A stretch of DNA of 64,000 nt from Chytridium lagenaria (GCA_025449115.1 JAHLKC010000005.1:1-64000); one strand, 5' to 3'; shown: positions 36,296 through 53,150, numbered from the stretch's first letter. Notes: generated by a model not told the origin, from the letters alone. Made by a program: numbers and translations.

Positions 36296-37975
36296 ATGTT
36301 GGGTGGACCCTCTGTCATCATCATAGCCCTCATCGACGATATCATCTCAAGCGCACGGAAAGCAAGAGAAGATTGCTCAGCTCTTCCATCATCTGACTTT
36401 ATTGACTGGTCGCGGACCGTTGATCTCCTTCAAAGCATCTCAAGGACTGCAGATTCTATTCTTACAACCATCCATCAGCATACGGGAAACGATGCAGCCT
36501 TGAGAGATCTTCAGGTAAGTCTATATTCAAATCAATTTTGAAATTGCTATTATCAACTTATCATCTTGTTTATTCAAAACTCATAATTTTGGCCTCTTTA
36601 TCATAGTCAAACATCGACGGGGCATCCGCTATTAATAGAAAACGAAAGAGGGACCTTACTCTTGAGGTGGTTGAAGGTAGCGATGATGTCAATTGTGAGC
36701 CCGATTCCCGTTTAATATCTTTCCTTCTTAACATTTTGCATTGCAACTGAACCAAACTTAACTTGGGTTTCTTTCTGCAAGCTTCTGATTCTCATGAGAT
36801 GGATGAGGGAAGTGTCTCAACCCATACCATTTGCAATTCTACTGTTACATTTGGTTCCGATGCCGTCGTTTCCCATTCAGCATCGCCAGAGGATATCAAT
36901 CGAGCTATGGTGAGTAAACAGTACTATTCTTGTATCAACTGTTCCGTTCTCATTTCTTTCATCTTCCTCGTATCTAAGCCTATCTCTGCAAGGTACACGC
37001 AGGCTCCACCCCAAAAGAAGGAACTTTGATGTTTGCAACAGGATCATACGCGTTTTCCGGAACAAATATGAAATACACTGGTCCTGTACTTCAACCGGAC
37101 CTTGAAGAACGGTTGGATGTTGTATTTTTCCCTTATGTTGCAAAATTATGTGGCGATGAAGAGTCTGTTGATTCTGCAGGAAATCTCATGTGTGTAAAAA
37201 CGTTGCTTGTGTTGAAAAATTCGTTCTAACCGCGTTTTATCGTAGTCATATGACTTTTATCGCAAGGAAAGTAAAGAAACTCAAATTCATGGATGATTTT
37301 GAATGTTTCAAATTCAAACCAGCAGCATTTATGGATGGATTCAAGACTGAGTTGAAGAGGGAGGATCCTGAGGTTGCCGATATGCCGAACGGTGTCGTAA
37401 AGTCGTACCTTCTCCGACAAAAGTTTCTTGCGCGGTTTACCAAAGACAAAAAGAAGATTAAAACAAAAGGAGCTCCGGTTCGTGAATCATTATAACTCTG
37501 GCTTTCTCCGCAATTCACATTAACAGACAACAAAGGTTATGGCGGTGGAGGCGAAGAAGACCCCGGACGGAGGATGGATCTTTAAGGAATTTGAAAAGGT
37601 TATAATCATGCCAAAGAAAGCGACTGTGCGTGTGGGCCAATTGTTTATCTATAAGCCTGAGGTCCTTGACCTGCAATTAGGAGGTAATCTTGAACTTGCA
37701 CTCTCCGTTATTAATTCTTTCTTCGCGTTATCTAAGAACGGAATCCGATATATGATTTTCCTGACCTGCCACCTTGGCTTCGTTGGGTGGATAACGTGTT
37801 GCGAGGGAGCCCGGGCGAAACCGACTCAAGCCGTGAAGTGACAGTTGTTGCACTGTATGGGCATACGGATCTAGGTAGTTTACTGCCCTATGCTTTATTT
37901 GAAACTGATGACCGCGTTTTCAATAGATATGAATATAGCCTTGAAGGCAAGGTTTTTTATAGAGGTTGTCGGTAG
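36296..37975 (+). CDS. Unrecognised multi-exon gene with LPPWLRW motif
   Basis: Six or more exons join in phase: a helical N-terminus (ALIDDIISSARKARED, 36296-36512), a basic patch (INRKRKRDLTLE), an acidic linker, a conserved-looking middle (GTLMFATGSYAFSG, DLEERLDVVFFPYVAKLCG, LIHMTFIARKVKKLKFM; 37020-37300), a lysine-rich segment, and an exon with VGQLFIYKPEVLDLQLG. The last exon reads FPDLPPWLRWVDNVLRGSPG then EVTVVALYGHTDLG (about 37765-37880) and stops at 37973-37975. The LPPWL...GSP pattern recalls the turn of cadherin/Axl2-type Ig domains, but without a signal peptide or membrane segment this may be chance. Basic residues fit a nuclear protein. I do not recognise the family. Confidence 0.55.
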
Positions 37976-38160
37976 CCATCAGGTCGTCAAAGAAGAGAAC
38001 CAGCAACTCTTCCATATGACGTTAAGCTAAAATGCCGCACAGCGATGAGCAGCAATACAAATCATACCCACAGAATAGAAAGTTGAAAATCCCGTTAATC
38101 CAGGGCTTTTTTAAATTAACATCCGCAGAGTGCTCTATGGCAATCTATTAAATGTAGTGC

Positions 38161-39441
38161 ATGCGTGGTGAAACACATCTTTACTGCTGCATGGCGTCCC
38201 TTCAAGGCAACAAAGCTTCTCAGTATGGGTCTCTTTACCATCGCAGTGCGACGGCGCCAGAAGTGAGTACGTCGCGAGGGCAGCGTTGCAAAGCCCGGAG
38301 GCGATCGCTGAAAGATGAGAAAGTGCAGAAAGAAACGCATGACGGTCTTTCTGAAAGAACGATATCTGTACTCTTAGCCAAGCTGCACTCTTTTGAAGTC
38401 AAAGAGGAACAGGATGCTAGGCCGTCGCCATTGCGCAGGCGAGATTCTGCGACAGGCGGTGTGGGAGGCAGAAGAGCACAAATTCAAACCCAAGAAACAT
38501 ATGGAAAGCAAGTTGGATTATTATTGACCAACAAAAATGGTTCGGAAGAAGACGTCAGGGAGTACTTGGAGCATGAGGCGAATGATGTCTTTTCAAAAGG
38601 CGATCTGCCGCTGAGGCCACATACCATGAGCGGACCAAGGCCGTTTCCGGCTCCGGTCTTAATGGTCACTGTGAAGGATTTGAAAGCTGCAGCTGAGGAA
38701 CGAAAAATAAAAGAAGCTAGGTAAAAGAGGGTTTTCTGGATTGCCACCCGAGCTTATACCACCGCGAAAGACGAGCCGGTGGAATGGACAGTGGTGGGTG
38801 CAAAAAACGATACAGCTTTTATCTGACGAGGTCGCAGGCGCCAAAAGACTGGTATACAAAAAGAGAGCTCAAGTTCATGCAACGAAGTATGCAGATGCAA
38901 CTCAAACCGGTATGATTAACGATCGACTCTGACACTAAGTGACAATTAACGTGTTAAATACAGCTTTTAGCTTGGCGAGCTCATCTTGAAGCCCCAAAAA
39001 GCAAACCTCTCCAAAATGATCAGCCAAAACGACCCTTCCTTCAACGCAGAGCTGCAACGGCTCCAACGCGCATCATGTCTGCACAAAATCCTCAAAATCT
39101 GCTACTGCTCGAGGCCCAACTCTTCCAAGAGTCGCGACGGCTCAATGAGAAGTCAGAGCGCGTTTCCTTATATATCCACTTCAAAACCCAAGTCATATTC
39201 ACAAGTTCCTACAAGACCAAAGACTCCTCTTCTTGTGGATATGCCAACCTCCATTCCGGCGCGCGTTTGCAGGCAGACAACGCCGTTTGATCTTGGGTCC
39301 CCTATGTATCGGCAGCCTGTAGGGGGTCTCCATTCTTCCGCAAACGGAATGGTGGGAGGTGGAGATGTGTTGACGCTGACGAGGCCAGGCACCAAGGCAG
39401 GAAGCAGGGTGTTGCAATGTTTGTCTTTTGCTCCAACTTGA
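38161..39441 (+). CDS. Unrecognised, largely disordered basic protein
   Basis: The first exon (38161-38722, or from the Met at 38191) is rich in Arg, Lys, Ser and Glu (TAPEVSTSRG, SPLRRRDSATGG, PHTMSGPRPFPAPVLM). A gap near 38720 can be bridged by an intron of about 70 nt ending at GACAG, giving RSQAPKDWYTKRELKF, or by a one-base frame change, giving WNGQWWVQKTIQLL. After an intron ending near 38960, AWRAHLEAPKSKP follows. Two frames overlap from 38990 to 39440; one ends with a Ser/Pro/Thr-rich tail (SKPKSYSQVPTRPKTPLLVD). No domain recognised; exon structure uncertain. Confidence 0.4.
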
Positions 39442-39686
39442 TGGTCATCATGTGTGTGGATACAGGTTGGAGATCTTTCATCCCTGTAAATCACCTAAAT
39501 GTAAAAAGCAAAAGGTTTAACACGGATCAGTGATCGTACTCCTTTGTCTCTGCTAAAGTGCCGCCAATTGAACGCTGGAAACTCAATGACTCACCGCCTT
39601 TCTGTTTTACAAAACGATCTGCATGAAGTGCATTCCCCACACTTTAGTTTTTTGGAAACGACTGCCATCAACCGAAAGCTCCAGAT

Positions 39687-42018
39687 ATGTTTTCATCAAA
39701 AGAGTCCAAGGTGAGGGTCGAGCACTTTACTTTGGAGGATACTGACATGTTCACCAAGATCAAGCACAGCTCAGAGATGAAGGACGATGATGATGTCGAC
39801 AAAGACGTCACTAGGGACCCAACGACTGTTGCTTTCCTTGAGCAAGATATGAAGGATCTTGAAGAAATAAAACCTTCCATGCCCTCACCGGATATCGAAG
39901 CTGGCAAGGTTCCATTGAGGGGGACTGACACTGAAGACGACGATGATGATGATGAGGATGATGGCTCAGACGCTGGTTTGTCTGATGAGTTTAGGCCTGG
40001 CGAAGAAAAGAAGCGACAAGTGTTGGAGAGAAGAAGCAGCGCCCTTCGCCGTGCTGGATCAGATAGGGGACCGAAACACCGCGTCTCTCTTGAGCGGAAG
40101 AGCACCAAAACATCTGTGCGAGAAGGCTCCGTCGGCTCTGTGCCATACTACTATCCTTCAAAAAGACTTGATACCGACACCAAGAAAGATCCCTTAACAG
40201 CGTCAATGCCAGGATCAATACCGAATTCAAGCATCTCTATTGGTTTAAGCAGGTTCCCCAACGCCAAAGAATTGGGGGAGAGCATCAACGTTAAAGTTCT
40301 TGAGCTTACCAAGATTACTCTCGTTGTCATATTAAATAGTATGCTGATCGCGTTGGCATATGGTTTAAAACATGGCATCACAATGGGTCTCGCACCAAAC
40401 TTTGTTAGATACGCTGGAGGCGTTTTTCTTGAAATTATCCTTCTTATCGCAAATATTCTCACGATCATGGCCGTTGATGCTGGGGCTAGCATTTACATGG
40501 CAGGGTTATTGACCAACTCAAAGAAGGGCTACAGCATGGCCGCTTTCGGTTTCATGCATTCCAGCCCTTTTTTGAGGTTGTCATTCACAGACCAACTTTC
40601 CTTAAGTTCGCCGTGCAGGAAGTTTCTTCATAGGGCTGCTTATGTTTGGCTCTTGCTTGAGGCTGCAAAGTTGCTTTCACCACTTGGGGCCACGGGTGTT
40701 GCGACTGATGTGGTCTACAGTAATGCCGCACCAATGACCTGCATAAGATTGGACTCAGTTGATTTAGCAGATCGAGGTTTTCCGACTCTGGAGACTTCTC
40801 AAGGGGTCTCAGAGTTTTTGTTTGGATCGGCGTTGGGATGTATGAGATCTGAGATGGATTGTGGAGTCCCGAGAAGTGTTTTTGTGACTGGCCCGCAGCT
40901 AAATGGAGCAGTTAACTCTGGGGACACTATAGAAGGCGCTGGGTATCAGGCTGATATCGCTTCAAACTGCAAGTGCTACAACATATCGTCGCCACTCCCG
41001 GCTGCCAGGGGACTTCTATACTCGGATGAGATACCTAACATCATGAGTGCTGCAAGATCTTTTCGGACGCCGTTTGTCTATCACGGGCGCGTCGAGAACA
41101 TTACAAGCAACGCTTACTCTGGCGTTTTTGTACTAGGAAACATTAATGGCTGCGGCGGGTATTCAGACTCTCTTGTCTCTATATGTTCAACAACAATCAG
41201 CAACATTGCAAACGTTGAAGTTCGGTCCACCTTTCAAACTGATGGAACAACCGCCTCTATCGCACTGACAAAATCAGAAAACACTCAAAATTCTTCAAGA
41301 GCAAACGGTGAATGTCACCGACATAATGTTTGCTCTAGACGCCATGATGGGTCCTGGCAGCTTCACGTATCTGCCTTCAACAGTTCCTGGAATGCTCAGC
41401 CCTTTGCTTTACTGGATGAGTACGGACCTTCTCTCCGTGAATCCAACATACATCTCCGCTGGCATGGAAGCTTCTATTGCTATTCTACTGAGGGCAGGTA
41501 TGCAGCGAACGTTCTCTATGTCAGGCATTACTTGCCCACGCTTCATTGCAAGAGACGACATGGTGAAGGTCCTTCTCAAAGGTTGGGGTTATTCGACGCT
41601 GTACGCCAGTAGCATGGTACAGCTCCTTTTCAGCTTTGCGGCACTCGGCTTTGGATCTACGTGGTTATGGCTTAAGCGTCCCATAACACCTGCTCTCAGA
41701 GCTTTAAAAGAGCCGACCTATTTCATGACACTTTTAGCTGATTCGCCTTTCTCTGCTAATCTTGCTGGGACGGCGAATGCACCGGCATATGTATTTTGGC
41801 AAGCTTTAGATTTGATTGTGAAGATTGGGGAGTCTGTGGATACCCTGAGCGAGCCTATCGGGCATTTAAGAATGGAGAGGTCAGCCTTGATTTATCACAC
41901 CTCACGTTTTCCTCGCCTTTTCACTCCAGTTTTTTTGTACGTTAATCCAGGACCCTAAACGTTTAATTGCAGAGCCAAGTTTGTGCGGCCTCTCTCCAAC
42001 GGAAAGGCGTATTATTAA
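39687..42018 (+). CDS. Multi-span membrane protein, tandem paralogue A (unknown family)
   Basis: About 745 residues. The N-terminus (1-200) is acidic then Ser/Arg-rich (RRSSALRRAGSDRG), probably cytosolic and phosphorylated. Three hydrophobic segments follow (about 208-226 ITLVVILNSMLIALAYGL, 241-275, 317-340), then an ectodomain of about 250 residues with conserved cysteines (GCMRSEMDC, CKCYNIS, GCGGYSDSLVSIC) and NxS/T sites, a final membrane segment (SMVQLLFSFAALGFGSTWLWL) and a strongly conserved tail (KRPITPALRA, DSPFSANLAGTANAP, KIGESVDTLSEPIG). Near 41278-41281 one extra A in GAAAAC breaks the frame; removal restores alignment with paralogue B. The last intron (41880-41972, 93 nt) is supported because the spliced end MERAKFVRPLSNGKAYY matches B's MDSIKMVRDLVNGREYC. 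The catalytic or transport role is unknown. Confidence 0.75.
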
Positions 42019-42259
42019 AATAATATGTACATCAATTTTACATAAAATATTTATTAATTACTTCATATATATAACGATTTGCTGCAAAAAAACACAGGAT
42101 TTTCATCAGGTTTTTTTTCGACCCTTGACCCAAATTATAGAAAAAACCGTTATGCTTTGGAGGAGGATCTTCAAACAATGCGTGGCAGATTGACAGGAAT
42201 ACCGTAGGAGGGGTGAGGTAGCGATCCATCGTCGATGTTTTCTTCTTTGTAAGTAGATT

Positions 42260-44549
42260 ATGCCGGATGAGAAGGAGAGCGACGAAAAGAGCCTCGCAGC
42301 AGACGTTGGAGGCGCTCCGCCAGTATTAAGTCCGGTGGGTACTCGTTTTCATTCTCACGCACTGGCCATAATTGGTTTGTATTATTTACAGCTGACCAAG
42401 CGTTTAAAGAAGATACTGGCTAGCCGCGAAATGGGAGAAGTTAGAAGAAACCTTCCATTCTGCTGAAATTGGATGCACCATCTCATTCAAGTGATCACAT
42501 CAAGTCGTCAAGAATCAGCATCATGTTGCCTAACAAGAGTGAGATGAAGGAAGATGACGACAAAGAATTTGATGAAGAGTATGACGATTTTGATGATGAT
42601 GATAACAATGATGATGATGACGATGGTTTTGAAGAGGACGGCAGCAACTCTGATAACAGCCGAGGGCAAATGAGCCAGGTCAATGTCAAATCTGAAGAAG
42701 AGAAGAAGGATCAGACAATGTTCGTCGAATCTTACCGGCCAACTAGACGGAACTCAGAGATTACAGATGCTCTCCTTCGACATCATTCAATGCGGAGTTC
42801 GATTCAGGGAAGCAAAGGCCGTAGAGAGCGAGAACAAAGTATAGGTTCTCTCCGTTCCATGGGAACTCTTGGAAAGGGCAAGTTTCCACACTCTCGTGAA
42901 TTGAGCGAGACGACAGGAACAAAGATAAAGCAGCTTCTCATCATCATACTTTCCACCGGTATGAATGGTTTTTTGATATGGTTGGCATTTGCGATGAAGG
43001 AAGGGGCGAACGTATCATTCTCAAGAGGTCTTGTTCAGAGTATTGGCCCGGTATTGATTCAAGTTATTCTTATCGTCATGAATATGGTGACGATCCATGC
43101 GGTGGACCTGGCTGCTATGATTTTTATTGCTGAAAAGCTTACGTCAAAAGGCTACAGTATGGCCGCATGTGGGTTCATGCACAAAACGCCCTTGTCACGG
43201 TTCTCGTTTTCGAACCAGCTCTCTCTCAATTCGCCCTGCCGAACGTTTCTCTCCCGAATGTCTTTAATTTGGATCATTTTGGAAGGCATGATGATTCTCA
43301 GTCCTTTCGGAGCATCCGGTATTACTGTGAAGACTGTGCGTGAGATCGCAAATATGGTTCCATGCATTCTCATGGACTCGTCTCAGGTTCGGGATCGTCT
43401 TTACCCAACAGTTGAGACATCTCTCGGGGTCGCTGAGTTTATATTTGGAAATGCATTAGGATGTATGAAGTCTCAAAATCCCTGCACAGATGCTGGGTCT
43501 CAGTTTGCTTTCGGACCCCAGCTGGTAGGCGCCATCAAAGACGGAGACACCATTGTTGGGCCTGGATACACTGCATTTCTCAACACGCACTGTGAATGCT
43601 ACAATATATCAGATACCGCTGTCGTTGAAGCAGGCCTGCTTACACGTGAAGATCAGAAGACCTTATTAAGTGGCGCTGCTGAGCGTGACTACCCCTTCGC
43701 GATGGTCGGACGGATCATGAATGAAACGGCTGGCGGTGAACTGAAAATGACTACCACTTATGGCAAATTCTCCAACTGTGGTGGATTTTTTGCAGAATTC
43801 ATGTCTGTCTGCACCACAACTATATCTCAGTTCAGAAATTCCCAAGTCATGGCCGCTTTTCTCACGGATGGTACCACTGCGTCTATCGCTCTGGTTAATT
43901 CAGAGCCAGTGTCAATTGATGAAGTTCAAACCGCCAATATTTCTTCCGTTTCAAAAGCTATTAAAGCCATGTCAATGCAGGGTCAACTTTATGACATTCC
44001 ATCGACGACTCCCGGGATGATGAGCACGCTTATGTATTGGACGAGCTCAAACTTGATCTCAATTGACCCATCACTCTTTGACACTGGGTTGAGACTCACG
44101 TTGCCATTCTTTTGAGAGCCGCATTTCAGAGGACATTCCGCCAACGTGGGTCTTCATGCCCGCGAAGAATTGATGCCGAGAATTCTTCATTTGTCTTTTT
44201 CCAGACCTGGTCAAGCTACAGCGTCCTTTTGTGCGGAGTAATCCAACTCCTCTTTACGCTCCTAGCCCTTGGGTACTCTCTAACATGGCTTATCATGAAG
44301 AGGCCGATTACACCAGCTGTAAGGGCGATGCATGATCCGTCGTACTTTTTGACACTTTTAAGTGATTCGCCTTTCACTATGCATCTTGCGGGCACTGCCA
44401 ATGCGCAGGAGCATGTGCTCTGGCAGAATCTTGACGTTGTTGTGAAGATTGGGGAGAGTGTGGATACAATTGGCGAGCCCATTGGCAAAATTCGGATGGA
44501 CAGCATCAAGATGGTGAGGGATCTGGTCAATGGACGGGAGTACTGTTGA
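42260..44549 (+). CDS. Multi-span membrane protein, tandem paralogue B (unknown family)
   Basis: About 727 residues, same layout as the gene 241 bp upstream. A short first exon (42260-42334, MPDEKESDEKSLAADVGG) joins in phase over a 110-nt intron (GT at 42335, AG at 42443-42444) to the main exon; without it the first in-frame ATG is 42523. The acidic N-terminus has Asp runs (42560-42640). Membrane segments (LLIIILSTGMNGFLIWLAF; LIQVILIVMNMVTIHAVDLA; SLIWIILEGMMILSPFG) are followed by the ectodomain with cysteines at matching places (GCMKSQNPC, CECYNIS, NCGGFFAEFMSVC) and sequons (NISD, NETA), then VIQLLFTLLALGYSLTWLIM and the tail KRPITPAVRA...KIGESVDTIGEPIG. One base is missing at GGG 44086-44088: frame 1 carries the protein up to there and frame 3 after it. 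Introns are fewer than in neighbouring genes. Confidence 0.75.
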
Positions 44550-45399
44550 TGTGTGACATTGTATGTCTTTGTATAAAGTTGGCAGAATGTATCAGCTCAC
44601 TTTAGTATTCCCTCTTCACGTAAATGACATGAGTATTTTTTATATCTACACGCGATGGATTTTTACACGTAAACGATGGCTCTGAATATAGGCAAGGCGC
44701 AAGCCAAAAAGCCGTGTCTCCAACTTAAAAAGCGATTTCCAGCATTGGTGAAACCCGTCTTTCTTGCGCCTGTGTATAATTTTGGGTTGTAAGAGGTGGA
44801 AAAAAATTTGAAGAAAAGGACCTGCCCCCTTGCGTTCAGTTCGTAGTTCGTACGTCGTCTTCCTTAGCTTTCCACCCCATATCAGCACATTGAAGGGCAT
44901 CGCTGGAGACCTCGGACGTCGTGTGAAAAAGAACATATCTTGGATTTAATATCGGCACTTGAAGAGCAGAAGGAAACCCTGGGATTACAGGAAACCGAGA
45001 CTTGACGGCATACTCGATCGATTCAATCAAATGTAAGGATGACAAAGCTAGTCTGAGAGACAAGGACTCTGCCCGCACAAGTGATCGATGGACTCAACTG
45101 AAGATGTTAGAGCGATGCATGCATCCAGAGGCTCTGTAGTCAACCATGGGTTTGGCCCGGATTTACGAGCGTGTGTAGAATGAGGGTGGGATGCTATTAT
45201 GCATGCATGCAACATCGAACATTTTTCATAATGACAGGACGATCCGCCAGCTTGATAAAGATGTTTATGCAGGATGATGGCCTCTTACCCTCTGGCGTAG
45301 GCTTGTAGACTCCCAGCAAAATCGACCCGGAATTTTGCCGCTGACCTTTCTATTTTCCATCCTCTAGAACCAACGATCTTTCCTCCACCCTCGCATATC
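44550..45399. other. Intergenic region before USP7
   Basis: 850 bp with only short, unconvincing frames on the minus strand (44646-45078). It should contain the 3' end of paralogue B and the promoter of the USP7 gene. Nothing else recognised. Confidence 0.4.
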
Positions 45400-50009
<4,610 letters not shown>

Positions 50010-51499
50010 GTCTTCAGATTTTTTTCGGCCTGCGACCTTGTGGCTTTTTCTTATAAAGGGATTTTTGTTGACTCTGTTTCGTTTCTTGGCCTACGCAGGT
50101 GCATGCTGATTCGCTGCCCTCTCTCTATTTGTTCATTCCGTACTGTTGTGATTCTTTGTATTGCTTATATTTTTTTTGTTTGTTGATTGACATCCCCTCG
50201 CCTTCATACTCAATACCTCTATTCTTTAAGAATGTTGAGGTTTGAAGAAGAAACTTTTGTCTTTGGGTTTTATCCATGTTGTCCATTATCCTCCTGTTGT
50301 TTGGTTTTTCTTTCTTTTACTCTGTCAACCATTTCGCCTCTCTCTTGTTCGTTTTTTTTGATCCTAGATTTTTCCCTTTTTTGTTTTCCCGTCGTCTTAT
50401 TGTTGGCCACCCCGCCCTCTCACGCTTCTCTCACCAAGATTATTCCCAAAAAAACATTGTTGTTTTTTGTTATTTTTTGTCTGGTTTTTACCCTTGCCCT
50501 TGTTGTTGTGGGTATGATGACTTTGGGAAGAGTGGGGAATGGAATGTTGATGAGAGAGAATAAAAATGCGAAAACTGAAACAAAAAAAGAGGAGGAGGAC
50601 GTTGTTGGATGCAGGCCATCCTTTTTTTAAAGCAGTAAATGTGCAGTCGTGTCGGCGCGTGTCGTTTTTGGTGTTCAATGCTGAAGCATCCAAGATTGAT
50701 GAAGACCGCGACCGTATGACTTTTTTTTCGTCACTAACTTGGGTGTTGGATTACGTTCCCACCGCAGTCTCCTCGCAACAATTGGAAGCTAAGCTGCTGA
50801 AGGAGGACAAGAACAGATGGTATGATTTGTGTATAAGTAAACATAGTGTGTTTCCCTCCGTCTCCCCAAAAACCACCCTAGGTTAAAGTTGAAAGATAAA
50901 TAACGGGTATTCTCCCCGTTCACCATTCCACATGGACAACAAATTTCGTCCTATCTTCCCCACCTTCCTGATACTTATATATATTAACGATCTGATAAAC
51001 TTTGATTAACAATATTCAAATAAACATAATAAATCATTTTAAACCTTCGGAGGACTGACATTCCGGTTAAAGATGATGATGAGGAGGGGTTTGTATCGAT
51101 TTTTCCCAGCTCAACGTCCCTATTATCATTCTTGCGCGCGTGTAAGATCGGCGAACGAAAGGGGAGATCGCACTATTTTTGCATCCACCATCACTTTACC
51201 ACACGAATCTCTTTCCCTTTTTTGACAACATGAAAACCCTAAAAAGGTTTCCATCTACCCCCACCTTTTTCTTGAAGACGATCCCACCCACTCGCATCCA
51301 CCACAGTCCTAGGCACAAGCCATATTGCCCCCCTTCTTCTCGACCTCCTCCCAAGTTCCTGCTTCTTTGCCCACTCCATCCGTGTGCTGTGCTCTACTAT
51401 CTACCGCGATGGCTCGTGCTTGGCCAATCACTACCTGCTCGAGGATCGCCATGACCCCAATGATTTATGTCCGAAATATAAAAAAATCAGTGTACAGAC
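50010..51499. other. Intergenic, T-rich then pyrimidine-rich
   Basis: USP7 3' untranslated region and spacer. 50010-50600 is T-rich with hydrophobic chance frames. 51180-51460 is C/T-rich, like the promoter sequence ahead of other genes here, and leads to the small gene at 51500. No RNA gene or repeat seen. Confidence 0.4.
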
Positions 51500-51873
51500 A
51501 TGATGTCCTCTAGTGTTGGTGGAGCAACGACGTTTATGACAGAAATTGATGACGATGAGCGTATGTCACCTTCAGCTAGTGAAGGAGAGAGCTATACATC
51601 ATATGAGAATTATGAACAGAGGGTAATTAGCAGTATCCTTGATGCATACTAACCAAGTTACAGATCAAGTTCATCACTCTTGAAACCTTCAAGCGAATGT
51701 TCGAAACCGGCCTGATCAATGAAGGCTTACCAGAATTCTTTGCGCAACTACGGAAACAGCCAGGGGTTGAAACTGGAATTTTGTTTTGTAAAGAGCCTGA
51801 AGTCCATGCCCAGAATTTTGCGACTGCTTTGAGGCAGCTAAGACGCCACTACCGTTCCAAAATCCGTTATTAA
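51500..51873 (+). CDS. Small two-exon gene, about 110 residues, unknown
   Basis: Exon 1 (51500-51622) starts with two Met codons and encodes a Ser/acid-rich segment (TEIDDDERMSPSASEGESY). Intron 51623-51663 (41 nt) has GTAATT, a good ACTAAC branch site and CAG. Exon 2 (51664-51873) continues in phase: IKFITLETFKRMFETGLINE, GLPEFFAQLRKQPGVETG, then LRQLRRHYRSKIRY and TAA. Consistent splice signals and uninterrupted phase make it credible despite its size. The exon 2 product looks like a small helical domain with a basic end. No family recognised; a fragment of a larger or mobile gene is possible. Confidence 0.5.
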
Positions 51874-52690
51874 AGAAAAGGCTTCGATACCTTCGGAGAC
51901 TACAACAGAAAGTGGTAAGTAGTTATTTTCACCATACACTACTAAAGTCATCTTATATTTCTCACAGTACAGTGGTATGAGTACATTCAAAATCTATTAT
52001 GAGCGGGAGAAAAGAGCTTTCATTTGGGCATGAACTTTTCATTGTGTGTTGGAGAAGTAAGTCAATGCATCCATGATGATCTAAATGACTGTTTTACCAG
52101 CAAGTTACTGATGAAAAAATCAAGAAAAGGCACTGGAAGGCACAGTCAATTAGACGCCGTCCAGTTCCACGTCCTTTGCCAAAGACAGATGGTGCATGCA
52201 GCTTTTGTGTAACACCTCTTCCTTTTTTCTCTTCAGATGTTTTATCACAATTCAAAAAAATAAAAATTACACTACAAGAAAGAACAAGAAAAAAACAACA
52301 AACTTGTATGATTCAGAAACTTGGTCAATTGGCGATGGGCAGCTGAACCCTCTCTCGTCGTATGATTTGTGTCGTAATATGGGTTAAAGTTGTTTGTGGC
52401 TTACTACTTCTTACACGGTCTCACCCAAAATTGTCTCAACACCTTTTCGGCTCTCCTTTTGCGACCGCAATTCTCCTATGCCTTTTAAGTGGATCGCTGA
52501 GCAGCATCGTGTTTATCACCAAGATAAATTAAGTGAGGTCACAGATAAGGCAAAAAGGGCTAATAGGTGGGTCTGGGACGGCGGTCGGGGGGGAGATACA
52601 GCCAATTAGATGAAAAGTATCCAGAAATATCTCCAGAAGGATAACTGTTTGCGAGGTACATCCCAGAATCTCTATGGAAGAATCTGACAA
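51874..52690. other. Decayed spacer, no clear feature
   Basis: Short frames only. A few splice-like signals occur but no product is recognisable. It may hold the lost N-terminal half of the transporter pseudogene that follows. Confidence 0.35.
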
Positions 52691-53150
52691 ACGCAGGCCA
52701 TTACTATCCAAAACTTTGTCAATACACATCAACGCGCCTCCCAGCACCCCCCTCCATTTCTGGCTGCGAACAGCGACGCCAGGGCCCCATGACTGCATAC
52801 CAACTCATGACGGATCAAAAAAATCAGTGGCCATGTACGCCCTCATTTCTGGTCTCTACATCCAGTAAGTCCTCACACCGCCACTCCCCCTACCGACTTT
52901 TAACATACTCTTAGATACGATGAGGTCTTCTCCCTATGGTTCAAAGAACCCTCACCGGTGGACTCAAATTTTCCTCCTCTGACCTCGGGATTGTCTTTTC
53001 CATCAATCTTTCTTTCATCTACCAGCTCTTCATCTATACACCGCAAGAATTCCGGTTAGGCGCGTTAAAGACCTTTCGATAGGGGGTCCTCCTCAGTGTT
53101 CCTGTTTTCTTCTTGTTATGGCATAGCCCATCCTGCAGGGATGATGATGA
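52690..53150 (+). pseudogene. Major facilitator superfamily transporter fragment
   Basis: After an intron at about 52866-52913, the reading joins SVAMYALISGLYIQ to YDEVFSLWFKEP and, after a one-base frame change at ACCGG (52955), to GGLKFSSSDLGIVFSINLSF and LFIYTPQEFRLGALKTFR. The pattern YxEVFxLW...GGLxFSSxDxGIVxSI is typical of the second half of fungal 12-helix MFS transporters. TAG replaces an expected Trp after KTFR (about 53080), followed in frame by GVLLSVPVFFLLWHSP. The first half is absent and the 3' end runs into retroelement sequence. Decayed gene. Confidence 0.6.

Noticed and set aside
41278..41281. Programmed ribosomal frameshift in paralogue A
   Set aside because: There is no slippery heptamer with a downstream structure, and similar breaks occur at ordinary homopolymers in many genes of the window, so an indel error is simpler.
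50187..50630. Hydrophobic open frame of 147 codons after USP7
   Set aside because: Its hydrophobicity comes from T-rich sequence (Phe/Leu/Ser codons); no ATG context, splice link or family resemblance.
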